Shown in pieces: positions 35,920-45,512 of a stretch of 64,000 nucleotides of DNA. The notes beneath the pieces are model-generated. The model worked only from the letters and a program-made list of their open reading frames with translations, was not told the DNA's origin and did no database searches. A program made the position numbers and the translations under genes. The stretch is from positions 62,001 through 126,000 of the forward strand of contig CAVPDC010000013.1 in the NCBI GenBank assembly GCA_963702595.1. The letters run 5' to 3'. Source of the stretch: JALORV01 sp963702595. GTDB taxonomy: Bacteria > Pseudomonadota > Gammaproteobacteria > Burkholderiales > Burkholderiaceae_F. Each line of letters begins with the position of its first letter. Position 1 is the first letter of the stretch.

Positions 35920-37704
35920 TCAGCGGCGCGGAGGTGGCAGGTCGGTACAGACGCCTTCGGCCGCTTCGGCCGCCAATGCCGACCGATTCCCCGAGCGTCG
36001 GGTGCGGATGGATCGTGCGCCCGATGTCGACGGCGTCCGCCCCCATTTCGATAGCCAGTGCGACCTCGCTGATGAGGTCGCCCGCATGCGTGCCGACGAT
36101 GCCGCCGCCGACGATGCGATGCGTCTCGGCATCGAACAGCAGCTTGGTGAAGCCCTCGTCGCGACCATTGGCAATGGCGCGGCCCGACGCCGACCACGGG
36201 AAGTGGCCCTTCGTGATCTTGCGGCCCTGATGTCTTCGCTTCGTCTTCGGTCAGTCCGACCCAGGCCACTTCGGGATCGGTATAGGCCACCGAGGGAATC
36301 ACGCTCGCGTCGAAGTGCGCCTTGTGTCCCGCGGCGGCCTCCGCCGCCACGTGGGCCTCGTGCACGGCCTTGTGCGCCAGCATCGGTTGTCCGACGATGT
36401 CGCCGATCGCGTAAATGTGCGCCACGTTGGTCCGCATCTGACTATCCACCGGGATGAAACCGCGCTCATTGACCACCACGCCGGCCTTGTCCGCGCCGAT
36501 CTTGCGGCCGTTCGGCGTGCGTCCGACCGATTGCAGGATCAGGTCATAGCGCTGCGGTTCTGCGGGCGCCGCCTCGCCTTCGAAGCGGACCCAGAGTCCA
36601 TCGGGCTTGGCGTCGACGGCCACGGTCTTGGTCTTCAGCATGACCTTGTCGAAGCGTGCCTGGTTGCGCTTCTGCCAGACCTTCACGAGGTCGCGGTCGG
36701 CGCCCAGCATCAGGCCGTCCAGCAATTCGACGACGTCGACCCGCGCGCCCAGCGACGAGTACACAGTCGCCATCTCGAGTCCGATGATGCCGCCGCCCAC
36801 CACGAGCATCTTCTTCGGCACCTCGCGCAATTCGAGCGCGCCGGTGGAGTCGACCACGCGCGGATCGTCCGGCATGAATGGCAGCCGCACTGCGGCAGAG
36901 CCGGCCGCGATGATGGCCTTGGCGAAGCGGATCACCTGCTTCTGGCCGGTCTTGTCCTGCGCATCGCCGGTCGTGAGTTCCACGTCGAGATGGTTGGGGC
37001 TGGCAAAGCTGCCGTAGCCACGCACGACCGTCACCTTGCGCATCTTCGCCATCGCAGCCAGGCCGCCGGTCAGCTTGCCGACGACCTTGCTCTTGTGCGC
37101 ACGCAGCTTGTCCAGGCTCAGCTTCGGCGCGCCGAACTCGACGCCGAGATCGGCGAAGTGCGCGGCTTCGTCCATGACCGCCGCAACGTGCAGAAGTGCT
37201 TTCGACGGGATGCAGCCGACATTCAGGCACACGCCACCGAGCGAGGCATAGCGTTCGACCAGCACGACTTTCTGGCCGAGGTCTGCCGCGCGAAACGCGG
37301 CTGAGTAGCCACCGGGGCCGGCACCGAGCACAAGCACGTCGCACTCGAGGTCGGCGCCACCCGCATAGGCAGCCGCAGCCGGAGCGGAGGCTGACGTTGT
37401 CTTCGCCGCCGGCGCGGGCGCCGCGCTCGGGGCCGGGCGCCGCAACAGCAGCAGCGGCGCCTGCGCTAGCCTCCAGTCGCAGAATCGGCGCCCCCTGCGA
37501 GACCTTGTCGCCGAGCTTGACGCGCATTTCCTTCACGACGCCGGCCGCCGACGACGGAATCTCCATCGAGGCCTTGTCGCTTTCCACCGTGATCAGCGAC
37601 TGTTCCTTGGTCACAGTGTCGCCCGGCTTGACCAGGACTTCGATGACCTCGACGTCCTTGAAGTCGCCGATATCGGGGACCATTACCTCGATGACTTGGC
37701 TCAT
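35920..37704 (-). CDS. lpdA: Dihydrolipoamide dehydrogenase (E3) with lipoyl domain, three frameshifts
   Basis: E3 of the pyruvate dehydrogenase complex, re-oxidising dihydrolipoamide with NAD+. Reading 37704 downward: a lipoyl domain (MSQVIEVMVPDIGDFKDVEV, lysine in SDKASMEIP), a Pro/Ala linker, FAD motif VLGAGPGGYSAAF, redox disulfide GGVCLNVGCIPSK, NAD motif VVGGGIIGLEMA, and the C-terminal His-Glu dyad HPHPTLGES. The frame changes three times: near 37435 (linker), 36224 (after LTEDEAKTSG) and 35974 (after GESVG). Dropping one base at each restores about 593 residues ending CTDLPPPRR. The ATG overlaps the aceF stop by 4 bp. Since every functional residue is preserved, sequencing error is more likely than decay. 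Confidence 0.9.
37551..37678. repeat. Lipoyl-domain coding repeat, copy 1 (in lpdA)
   Basis: About 127 bp that recur at 38885-39011 and 39233-39359 with very few changes. All three encode the core DFKDVEVIE...SDKASMEIPSS of lipoyl domains. Near-identity at DNA level makes the operon open to recombination and to short-read assembly errors. Confidence 0.85.
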
Positions 37705-39386
37705 AGCATCACCCGGCGGAAGTCGGCCAGGATCTGGGCCAGGTAGACATTGAAGCGCGCCGCACCGGCGCCGTCGACCACGCGGTGATCCCACGACAGT
37801 GACAGCGGCAGGATGAGGCGCGGAGCGAACTGCTTGCCGTCCCAGACCGGTTTTATCGTCGACCGGCAGACGCCGAGGATCGCAACTTCCGGCGCGTTGA
37901 TGATCGGCGTGAACGACGTGCCTCCAATGCCACCGAGCGAAGAGATCGAGAACGTGCCGCCTTGCATTTCGGAAGGCCCGAGCTTGCCATCGCGAGCCTT
38001 GGCCGCGAGCGCCGACGTCTCCTGGGCGATCTCGAAGATGCCTTTCTTGTCGGCCTCCTTGATCACCGGCACGACCAGACCCTGCGGCGTGTCCGCCGCA
38101 AAGCCGATGTGCCAGTAGTTCTTGCGGATGATCGCGCCGCCTTCGGGATCGATCGAGCTGTTGAAGTCCGGGAATTTCTTCAGCGCCGCCACGCAGGCCT
38201 TAATCAGGAACACGAGCATCGTCAGCTTCGGAGTGTCCTTGCTCTTCGCGTTCTCATTGTTCAGCTGGACGCGGAACGCCTCGAGGTCGGTGATGTCGGC
38301 GTCCTCTTGATTGGTGACATGCGGGATCGTCACCCAGTTACGCGACAGTGCCGGTCCGGAAATGCGCCGGATGCGGGACATCTCGACGCGCTCGATCGGG
38401 CCGAACTTCGCGAAGTCGACCACGGGCCAGGCCGGCAGGTTGAGTCCGATGCCCGAACCCGCCGGCGCAGCGGCCGCAACGGCGGGCCGAGCGCCACCCG
38501 CCATGACGCCCTTGACATGCTCGCGTACGTCCTCGGTGGTGATCCGCCCCTTGGGGCCACTGCCGCGCACGTGTGTCAGGTCGACACCGAGCTCGCGCGC
38601 GAACTTGCGCACCGATGGCGAGGCATGCGGCTTTGCGCCCGGCGACGGACCCAGGTCGATCGGCTGCGGCCGCGCGCCCATCTCGGTCGCGAAGGCTGTT
38701 GATTTCGGCAGCTCAGGTGTCGCCGACGTCGGCGCGGCCGGTGCGGCGACGGACGATGCGGCGACGGACGTTGCCGCCTCCGGGGCCGCGGCTCCGGAGG
38801 CGCCGCTCAGAAGCACAACCGGACTTCCCCGCGAAACCTTGTCGCCGATCTTGACCCGCAAAGCCTGCACCACGCCGGCGGCCGACGACGGAATCTCCAT
38901 CGAGGCCTTGTCGCTCTCAACCGTGATTAGCGACTGCTCCTTCGTCACGGTGTCGCCAACCTTGACCAGCAATTCGATGACTTCGACATCCTTGAAGTCG
39001 CCGATGTCGGGTACGACGACTTCGACCGGACCGGCCGCCGTCGCAGTGGCGACGGGCTCCGGCGCCGGCGCCGGAGCCGCCGCCTTTGCCGGAGCGGCTG
39101 CCTTGGGGGCGACCGCCACCGGAGCAGGCGCCGGTGCGGCGGCGCCAGCGGAATCGAGCACCAGCACGATGCTGCCCTGCGACACCTTATCGCCAATCTT
39201 GATGCGCATTTCCTTCACGACACCGGCAACCGACGATGGAATCTCCATCGAGGCCTTGTCGCTTTCCACCGTGATCAGCGACTGCTCCTTTGTCACGGCA
39301 TCGCCTGGCTTGACCAGGACTTCAATGACCTCGACGTCCTTGAAGTCGCCGATGTCCGGTACCTGAACTTCCACGAGCTGGCCCAT
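37701..39386 (-). CDS. aceF: Pyruvate dehydrogenase E2 (dihydrolipoamide acetyltransferase), two lipoyl domains
   Basis: Transfers acetyl from lipoamide to CoA and forms the core of the complex. 561 residues from ATG 39386 (MGQLVEVQVPDIGDFKDVEV), preceded by AAAGGG. Two lipoyl domains at about 1-75 and 118-192 each carry DKASMEIP with the lipoylated lysine, joined by Ala/Pro linkers. The peripheral-subunit-binding domain is near 250-285 (ASPSVRKFARELGVDLTHV). The catalytic domain ends with SLSWDHRVVDGAGAARF, holding the catalytic His. A longer frame upstream (MQQRTPRES) is not conserved. lpdA follows with a 4-bp overlap. Confidence 0.95.
   Translation of the reverse strand: MGQLVEVQVPDIGDFKDVEVIEVLVKPGDAVTKEQSLITVESDKASMEIPSSVAGVVKEMRIKIGDKVSQGSIVLVLDSAGAAAPAPAPVAVAPKAAAPAKAAAPAPAPEPVATATAAGPVEVVVPDIGDFKDVEVIELLVKVGDTVTKEQSLITVESDKASMEIPSSAAGVVQALRVKIGDKVSRGSPVVLLSGASGAAAPEAATSVAASSVAAPAAPTSATPELPKSTAFATEMGARPQPIDLGPSPGAKPHASPSVRKFARELGVDLTHVRGSGPKGRITTEDVREHVKGVMAGGARPAVAAAAPAGSGIGLNLPAWPVVDFAKFGPIERVEMSRIRRISGPALSRNWVTIPHVTNQEDADITDLEAFRVQLNNENAKSKDTPKLTMLVFLIKACVAALKKFPDFNSSIDPEGGAIIRKNYWHIGFAADTPQGLVVPVIKEADKKGIFEIAQETSALAAKARDGKLGPSEMQGGTFSISSLGGIGGTSFTPIINAPEVAILGVCRSTIKPVWDGKQFAPRLILPLSLSWDHRVVDGAGAARFNVYLAQILADFRRVML
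38885..39011. repeat. Lipoyl-domain coding repeat, copy 2 (second lipoyl domain of aceF)
   Basis: Copy of the repeat at 37551-37678. It is the most diverged of the three, reading VIELLVKVGDTVTKEQ instead of VIEVLVKPGDTVTKEQ. Confidence 0.8.
39233..39359. repeat. Lipoyl-domain coding repeat, copy 3 (first lipoyl domain of aceF)
   Basis: Copy of the repeat at 37551-37678. It is closer to the lpdA copy than to the second aceF copy, which suggests that the lpdA lipoyl domain came from the aceF N-terminus or that gene conversion keeps them alike. Confidence 0.8.
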
Positions 39387-39488
39387 GTCATCGGCCCTTT
39401 CTTTGCGGTTGTCCCGCGCAGCAGGGCGCGGGAGCGTGGCAGAGGATTCGCGAGGCGTACGTTGCTGCAACGTGCAGCGCAGCCTCGG

Positions 39489-42185
39489 CTAGGCCGTTGA
39501 CGGATTGCGCTTGTTCGGATCGATCCCGTACTTCTTGATCGCTTCGGCCACCTTGGCAATCGGAACGACGCCTTCATCGGCCAGCGAACGGAGCGCGGCC
39601 AGCACGACAAAGTGCCGGTCGACCTCGAAGAACTCGCGCAGCTTCGTGCGCGTGTCCGAGCGGCCGAAGCCATCGGTGCCCAGCACCCGGTAGTCGCGGC
39701 CGCGCGGGATGTAGGGGCGTATCTGGTCGGCGAAGAGCCGCATGTAGTCGGTCGTTGCGACGATCGGCCCCACGGTCTTTTCGAGTTGCTGCGTAACGTA
39801 AGCCTTGCGCGCCTTCTCGGTCGGGTGCAGCAGGTTCCAGCGCTCGGCCTCGATGCCGTCGCGCCGGAGTTCGGTGAAGCTGGTGACGCTCCAGACGTCG
39901 CCGGACACGCCCCAATCCTTCTCCAGGATCTCGGCAGCGGCGATCGCCTCGCGCAGGATCGTGCCGCTGCCCAGCAATTGCACGCGCGCAATCGACTTGC
40001 CCATGCCGCTGCCCGCTGGTCCCTCGCGTAGCAGGTACATGCCCTTGAGGATCCCCTCCTCCTGGCCCTTCTTCAGGCCCGGATGTGGGTAGTTCTCGTT
40101 CATCAACGTGATGTAGTACCAGACGTTTTCCTGGTCCTGCACCATGCGCTTCAGCCCGTGCTGCAGGATCACCGCCAGCTCGTGCGCGTAGGTCGGGTCG
40201 TAGCTGAGGCAGTTCGGGATCGTCGCGCTCATCAGGTGCGAGTGGCCGTCCTGGTGCTGCAGGCCCTCGCCATTGAGTGTCGTCCGCCCCGCGGTCGCGC
40301 CGAGCAGGAAACCGCGCGCCTGCATGTCGCCGGCGGCCCAGGCGAGGTCGCCGATCCGCTGGAAGCCGAACATCGAATAGAAGATGTAAAACGGCACCAT
40401 GATGCGGTTGTTCGTCGAATACGACGTCGACGCCGCGATCCAAGAACTCATGGCTCCGGCCTCGTTGATGCCTTCCTCGAGGATCTGGCCCTGCTTGTCC
40501 TCGCGGTAATACATCACCTGGTCGCGGTCGACCGGTTCGTAGAGCTGCCCCTGCGAGGAGTAGATGCCAAGCTGGCGGAACATCCCTTCCATGCCGAAGG
40601 TGCGTGCCTCGTCCGGGATGATCGGCACGACACGCGGGCCGACGTTCTTGTCGCGCACCAGCTGCGTGAGGCAGCGCACGAAGGCCTGCGTGGTGGAGAT
40701 CTCGCGCCCTTCCGCCGTCGCCTCGAGCACTGGCGCAAAGCTGTCTATTCCGGGGGCCGTGATCTTCTCGTCGGCGGCACGCCTGCGCTGAGGCACGAAG
40801 CCGCCGAGCTCGCGGCGTCGCTCGAGCAGATATTTCATCTCGGGCGAGTTGGCGTCGGGCTTGAAGAAGGGCACCTCTTCGAGCTTGTCGTCCGGCACCG
40901 GGATCGCGAACCGATCGCGGAACTCGCGGATCGCAGCGGTATCGAGCTTTTTCAGCTGGTGTGTCGGATTCTTGCCCTCGCCGACCTTGCCCATGCCGAA
41001 GCCCTTGACAGTCTTGGCGAGGATCACCGTCGGCTGATCGGTGGTCTTCACGGCAGCCGCGAACGCGGCGTAGATCTTGTGGGGATCGTGGCCGCCGCGG
41101 TTCAGGCGCCAGATGTCGTCGTCGGTCATGCGCGACACCATCTCCAGCAGCTTGGGATCCTTGCCGAAGAAATTCTTGCGCACGAAGGCGCCGTCGTTGG
41201 CCTTGAAGTTCTGGTACTCGCCGTCGACGGTGTCTTCCATCACCCGCAGCAACCGGCCCTCGGCATCGCGCGCGAGCAGCGGATCCCAATAGGAGCCCCA
41301 GATCACCTTGATGACATTCCAGCCGTCGCCCCGGAATCCGCCTTCGAGCTCCTGGATGATCTTGCCGTTGCCGCGCACCGGTCCGTCGAGCCGCTGCAGA
41401 TTGCAGTTGACGACGAAGATCAGGTTGTCGAGCTTCTCGCGTGAGGCCAGCCCGATGGCGCCGAGCGATTCCGGCTCGTCCATCTCGCCATCGCCGCAGA
41501 AGACCCAGACCTTGCGCCCGGAGGTGTCAGCGATGCCGCGCGCGTGCAGGTACTTGAGGAAGCGCGCCTGGTAGATCGCCTGGATCGGCCCGAGGCCCAT
41601 CGACACCGTCGGAAACTGCCAGAACTCCGGCATCAGCTTCGGATGCGGATACGAGGTGACACCCTTGCCGTCGACATCGCGACGGAAGTTGTTGAGTTGC
41701 TCTTCGGTGAGACGCCCTTCGAGGAAGGCGCGCGCATAAACACCGGGCGCGCAGTGGCCCTGGAAGTAGATCAGGTCGCCGCCGAAATCCGCGTTCGGCG
41801 CCCGCCAGAAGTGGTTGAAGCCCACTTCCATCAGCGTGTTCACCGACGCGTAGCTGGCGATGTGGCCGCCGAGATCACCCTCGCCGCGATTGGCGCGCAC
41901 CACCATCGCCATCGCGTTCCAGCGCATGTACGAACGGATGCGCTCCTCGAGTACCGGGTCACCCGGCGAATGCGCCTCTAGGTGCGGCGGAATCGTGTTG
42001 ATGTACGCAGTGTTGGCCGAGTACGGAATGTGCGCGCCCGAGCGACGCGCCTTGTCGATCAGGGCTTCGAGCAGGAAGTGCGCGCGTTGCGCGCCCTCGC
42101 GCTCGAGCACGGTTTCGAGCGCTTCGACCCATTCCTGGGTCTCGAGCGTATCGGGGTCATTCGCAGCTTGCGGAATCGCGGACAT
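39489..42185 (-). CDS. aceE: Pyruvate dehydrogenase E1, homodimeric type
   Basis: The thiamine-diphosphate enzyme that decarboxylates pyruvate and acetylates E2. 898 residues, close to the normal 885-900. Segments include GGHIASYASVNTLMEVGFNHFW, the ThDP motif VFCGDGEMDEPES with FVVNCNLQRLDGPVRGNGK, and GRTTLNGEGLQHQDGHSHL. AGGAGAC precedes the ATG at 42185. aceF starts 102 bp downstream. The operon is driven by a good sigma-70 promoter at 42255-42283. Confidence 0.97.
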   Translation of the reverse strand: MSAIPQAANDPDTLETQEWVEALETVLEREGAQRAHFLLEALIDKARRSGAHIPYSANTAYINTIPPHLEAHSPGDPVLEERIRSYMRWNAMAMVVRANRGEGDLGGHIASYASVNTLMEVGFNHFWRAPNADFGGDLIYFQGHCAPGVYARAFLEGRLTEEQLNNFRRDVDGKGVTSYPHPKLMPEFWQFPTVSMGLGPIQAIYQARFLKYLHARGIADTSGRKVWVFCGDGEMDEPESLGAIGLASREKLDNLIFVVNCNLQRLDGPVRGNGKIIQELEGGFRGDGWNVIKVIWGSYWDPLLARDAEGRLLRVMEDTVDGEYQNFKANDGAFVRKNFFGKDPKLLEMVSRMTDDDIWRLNRGGHDPHKIYAAFAAAVKTTDQPTVILAKTVKGFGMGKVGEGKNPTHQLKKLDTAAIREFRDRFAIPVPDDKLEEVPFFKPDANSPEMKYLLERRRELGGFVPQRRRAADEKITAPGIDSFAPVLEATAEGREISTTQAFVRCLTQLVRDKNVGPRVVPIIPDEARTFGMEGMFRQLGIYSSQGQLYEPVDRDQVMYYREDKQGQILEEGINEAGAMSSWIAASTSYSTNNRIMVPFYIFYSMFGFQRIGDLAWAAGDMQARGFLLGATAGRTTLNGEGLQHQDGHSHLMSATIPNCLSYDPTYAHELAVILQHGLKRMVQDQENVWYYITLMNENYPHPGLKKGQEEGILKGMYLLREGPAGSGMGKSIARVQLLGSGTILREAIAAAEILEKDWGVSGDVWSVTSFTELRRDGIEAERWNLLHPTEKARKAYVTQQLEKTVGPIVATTDYMRLFADQIRPYIPRGRDYRVLGTDGFGRSDTRTKLREFFEVDRHFVVLAALRSLADEGVVPIAKVAEAIKKYGIDPNKRNPSTA

Positions 42186-42254
42186 CGTTGTCTCCTGGTC
42201 GATGTGACCGTGGTGCGGAAGCGCCGCGCGACATAGGCGCGACTTTCTGAGTTC

Positions 42255-42283
42255 ACAATACCAGCCCTTTTGCGACTTTTCAA
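42255..42283 (-). promoter_or_regulatory. Sigma-70 promoter of aceEF-lpdA
   Basis: On the minus strand: -35 TTGAAA (complement of 42278-42283), 17-bp spacer, -10 TATTGT (complement of 42255-42260). The predicted leader is about 60 nt. The -35 overlaps the -35 of the divergent kinase promoter. Confidence 0.7.
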
Positions 42284-42308
42284 ATGGTGGATGTTACTTT
42301 CATATAGT
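42279..42308 (+). promoter_or_regulatory. Promoter of the sensor-kinase operon, sharing the -35 with aceE
   Basis: -35 TTCAAA (42279-42284), 18-bp spacer, -10 TATAGT (42303-42308). The leader to ATG 42366 is about 50 nt. Five of the six -35 bases are also used by the aceE promoter on the other strand. Confidence 0.5.
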
Positions 42309-42365
42309 GAACTTCGACATCCCTCGGCGACACTGACGCCCGTTCGCCAAGACGCTCCCGATAAT

Positions 42366-44837
42366 ATGCGTCCGCGCTGCAGATGGAACCCCCGAGCGCT
42401 CCCTTTGGACCCGTCCACGCCCCCGCCTCAAGCCGCGCCCTCGCCCGACGCCGTCCAACTCGCATTCGAGCGCCTGGCGCGCGACCGGTCGCGGCGGCTC
42501 GATTTCACCCGATTCGTCCCGCTCCTTGCGATCGTCCTCCTTGCGGCGCTGAGCGCGGGCCTCGCCTACCTGCTCATCAACGAGGACCTTGCGCTGCGGC
42601 GGGATGCGCTCCACCGCGACACCGATACGCTCGCCCAATCGATGAACCTGCGCCTGCAGGCCATCAGCGAGACCACGAGCGCGCTGGCGCGGGACGCCGC
42701 GAGCCCGGATGCAACACACGGCCGGCTACTCGCCGCCGCGCGCGAAGCGATGGTCGTGAAGCCCGAGATCGTGCACATTGCCTCCGTCGACGCTGCCGCG
42801 CGCGTGACGTGGTCTGCCGCATCACCTGGCCCCCTGGGCGAGGCGGTACGCAGTCCCAACACGCAATTGACGTCGGAACGCCTCGTCGCTGCGCTGAATA
42901 ACGCCCGCGACGCGCACTCGTCTTTCTTTTCGCCACCTTACGAAGACACGTCGGGTTCGGCTGGCCCCGACAACGGCGGACCGTTCACCGATCTCGTGGC
43001 ACCGATTCATTCGGAAGACCGCTATCGGGGTGCCGTCGTCGCAAGGATTTCGCTGCCTGAACTTCTGCGCCGGACCGTGGCGCCCGATGTCGCGCAGCGC
43101 TACCGGGTCAGCCTGTTCAACGATGCAGGCGATGCGCTCGCCTCGACCACTGCGAGCGAAACGCCGATCGACGCCATGGTCTATGGCGTACCGATCTACC
43201 TCCTGCCGGACGGGGTTTCGCTGCAAGCCTCCAAGTTCCGCGAACGCTCGCCCCTGCTTGGCAACGTCCTCGCCTGGATCGTCGCCGGACTGACGCTTGC
43301 CGTCATGGCCACGCTGGTCGCCCTGATGCGCCGCGACGCCAAGCAGGCCAGCGTCGAACGCGCCCTGCGTGCCGAGACGGCATTTCGTCGCGCGATGGAG
43401 GACTCGCTGGCCACCGGGCTGGCCGTGTTCGACCGCAGCGGCGTGTTGCGCCATGTGAATGCGGCGTTCTGTCAGATGACGGGGTGGAGCGAGGCGGAAC
43501 TGGTTGGCGTCAGCGCGCCGTTTCCCTTCTGGCCTGCCGACCAGTTCGCCGCCCACCGGACAACGATGCAGGCGATGCTCTCCGGCAAGGCGCCCGCGAG
43601 CGGCTCGGAACTCAAGGTGCGGCGACGGAACGACACGATCTTCGATGGGCGGCTCTACGTTTCGCCACTGCTTTCGGACGACGGCGAGCAACTCGGCTGG
43701 ATGGCTGCCCTGGTCGACGTCACGGAGCCGAAGCGCATCAGCGAGCAACTCGCCACCGCCCACGAACGTTTTACGAAAGTGCTTGAATCGCTCGACGATG
43801 CGGTGTCGGTCGTCGCGCCGACCATCGACGGCGGCGGCGACGAACTGCTGTTCGCGAATCGCAGCTATCGCGACCTCTACCGCGCCGACGCAGGCGGACA
43901 TCGAAAGCTGCAGGCCGGTCTGGCCGCACACGGTGGCGTCATGGCCGGCGAGGTCTACGACGGAGATCAGAAGCGCTGGTTCGACGTGCGCATGCGCGAT
44001 GTGCGCTGGGTCGACGGGCGCGATGTACGACTGCAGATCGCGACCGACGTTACCGAGCGCAAGGCCACCGAGGAGATCGTGCGGCAGCAGCAGGAGAAGG
44101 TCCAGCTCACTGCGCGCCTGATGACCATGGGCGAGATGGCCTCGTCGCTGGCACACGAGTTGAATCAGCCCCTGACAGCGATCAGCAATTACAGCCTCGG
44201 CACCGTCTCGCGCCTGCGCGACGGCAATGTCTCGACGGCCGAACTGCTTCCCGCGCTCGAAAAAACCGCGGGACAGGCACAGCGCGCCGGCAACATCATC
44301 CGGCGCATACGCGAGTTCGTGAAGCGGGCCGAGCCGCGTCGCCGCCCGACCGCGGTTGCGCGGATCGTCGAAGACGCGATCGGCTTCGCCGAGATCGAGG
44401 CCGCGAAGAAGGCCATCGCGATCGAAACCCACGTGGCCGCCGGGCTACCGCCCCTCGATGTCGATCCGATCCTGGTGGAACAACTGCTGCTCAACCTGTT
44501 GAAGAACGCGATCGATGCGATGGACCAGGCCACCGTGCGCCGCATCGACCTCGTCGTGCGGCGCGTCGACGACATGGCAGAGTTTTCCGTCATCGACCAC
44601 GGCTCGGGTATCCCACCCGAACTTCGTGCCCACCTGTTCCAGCCGTTCTTCAGCACGAAATCCGAAGGCATGGGCATGGGACTCAACATCTGCCGCTCGA
44701 TCGTGGAGTTCCATCAGGGCCGGCTGATGCTTGAGGAAAACCCCAAGGGGGGAACGATCTTCCGCTTCACGCTTCCGCTTGCGGTGGGGACGAGCGTCGA
44801 CGAAAATGCTCGGCTCGCCGAAGGGAAGCAAAAGTGA
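42366..44837 (+). CDS. Membrane PAS-domain sensor histidine kinase (FixL/DctB-like)
   Basis: About 823 residues. Order: TM1 at 51-70, a periplasmic sensor region of about 225 residues (EIVHIASVDAAARVTWSAAS), TM2 near 299-320 (NVLAWIVAGLTLAVMATLVAL), a PAS domain (MEDSLATGLAVFDRSGVLRH), a second degenerate PAS, and a kinase core with H-box SSLAHELNQPLTAISNYS near residue 597, N-box LLLNLLKNAIDAM, and GMGMGLNICRSIVEFHQG. The partner response regulator overlaps it by 4 bp. The start is uncertain; 42366 is chosen from the promoter, and an in-frame ATG lies at 42270. It is divergent from aceE and may sense a carboxylate or redox state; the signal is unknown. Confidence 0.88.
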   Translation: MRPRCRWNPRALPLDPSTPPPQAAPSPDAVQLAFERLARDRSRRLDFTRFVPLLAIVLLAALSAGLAYLLINEDLALRRDALHRDTDTLAQSMNLRLQAISETTSALARDAASPDATHGRLLAAAREAMVVKPEIVHIASVDAAARVTWSAASPGPLGEAVRSPNTQLTSERLVAALNNARDAHSSFFSPPYEDTSGSAGPDNGGPFTDLVAPIHSEDRYRGAVVARISLPELLRRTVAPDVAQRYRVSLFNDAGDALASTTASETPIDAMVYGVPIYLLPDGVSLQASKFRERSPLLGNVLAWIVAGLTLAVMATLVALMRRDAKQASVERALRAETAFRRAMEDSLATGLAVFDRSGVLRHVNAAFCQMTGWSEAELVGVSAPFPFWPADQFAAHRTTMQAMLSGKAPASGSELKVRRRNDTIFDGRLYVSPLLSDDGEQLGWMAALVDVTEPKRISEQLATAHERFTKVLESLDDAVSVVAPTIDGGGDELLFANRSYRDLYRADAGGHRKLQAGLAAHGGVMAGEVYDGDQKRWFDVRMRDVRWVDGRDVRLQIATDVTERKATEEIVRQQQEKVQLTARLMTMGEMASSLAHELNQPLTAISNYSLGTVSRLRDGNVSTAELLPALEKTAGQAQRAGNIIRRIREFVKRAEPRRRPTAVARIVEDAIGFAEIEAAKKAIAIETHVAAGLPPLDVDPILVEQLLLNLLKNAIDAMDQATVRRIDLVVRRVDDMAEFSVIDHGSGIPPELRAHLFQPFFSTKSEGMGMGLNICRSIVEFHQGRLMLEENPKGGTIFRFTLPLAVGTSVDENARLAEGKQK

Positions 44838-45463
44838 CCGATTCAGAGGAAAACCTGGGAGTTGTCTACGTAGTTGACGACGACGACGCGGTGCGCGATT
44901 CGTTGCAGTGGCTGCTCGAAGCGAGCCGCTATCGCGTGCTCGGCTTCGACGGCGCCGAGAAATTCCTCGCCGATCACGACCCGGCCGCGATCGCGGTGGC
45001 CATCGTCGACGTGCGCATGCCCGGCATGAGTGGCCTGGAACTGCAGGATGAACTGATCGCCCGCGGCGTGCCCTATCCGATCATCTTCATCACGGGCCAC
45101 GGCGACGTACCGATGGCCGTGTCGACGATGAAAAAGGGGGCCGTGGATTTCATCGAGAAGCCGTTTGACCAGGACGCACTGAAAACGCTGGTCGAGCGCA
45201 TGCTGGGCGAAGCGCGGGCACGCGCCTCCGAGTCCGAGCGACGCCGGATCAGCGAGGCGCTAGTCGCCAAACTCACGCCGCGCGAGCAGCAGGTGCTGGA
45301 GCGCATCGTCGCCGGGCGACTGAACAAGCAGATTGCCGACGACCTCGGCATTTCGATCAAGACGGTCGAGGCACATCGCGCCAACATCATGGACAAGCTC
45401 AATGCCAACACGGTGGCCGACCTCATGCGCACCGTGCTTGCGGGAGGCGGACTGCGGCAGTAG
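44834..45463 (+). CDS. FixJ/NarL-type response regulator
   Basis: 209 residues. Receiver domain with acidic pocket VVDDDDAVRDSL, phosphorylated Asp59 in AIVDVRMPGMSG, and signature FITGHGD, DFIEKPFD. The C-terminal LuxR-type helix-turn-helix is LTPREQQVLERIVAGRLNKQ, then IADDLGISIKTVEAHRANIM. The GTG start overlaps the kinase stop (GTGA), so the pair is coupled. Obvious targets are the adjacent divergent aceE promoter or the downstream genes; this is inference. Confidence 0.93.
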   Translation: MTDSEENLGVVYVVDDDDAVRDSLQWLLEASRYRVLGFDGAEKFLADHDPAAIAVAIVDVRMPGMSGLELQDELIARGVPYPIIFITGHGDVPMAVSTMKKGAVDFIEKPFDQDALKTLVERMLGEARARASESERRRISEALVAKLTPREQQVLERIVAGRLNKQIADDLGISIKTVEAHRANIMDKLNANTVADLMRTVLAGGGLRQ

Positions 45464-45512
45464 TCCGGTCGTGCGCCGGTAGAATTTCGGGCTTTCCCCG
45501 GAAGGCTGCCAC

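Noticed and set aside
39574..41444. Long open frames in two other frames over aceE
   Set aside because: aceE is complete and unambiguous; the others have shadow-type composition.
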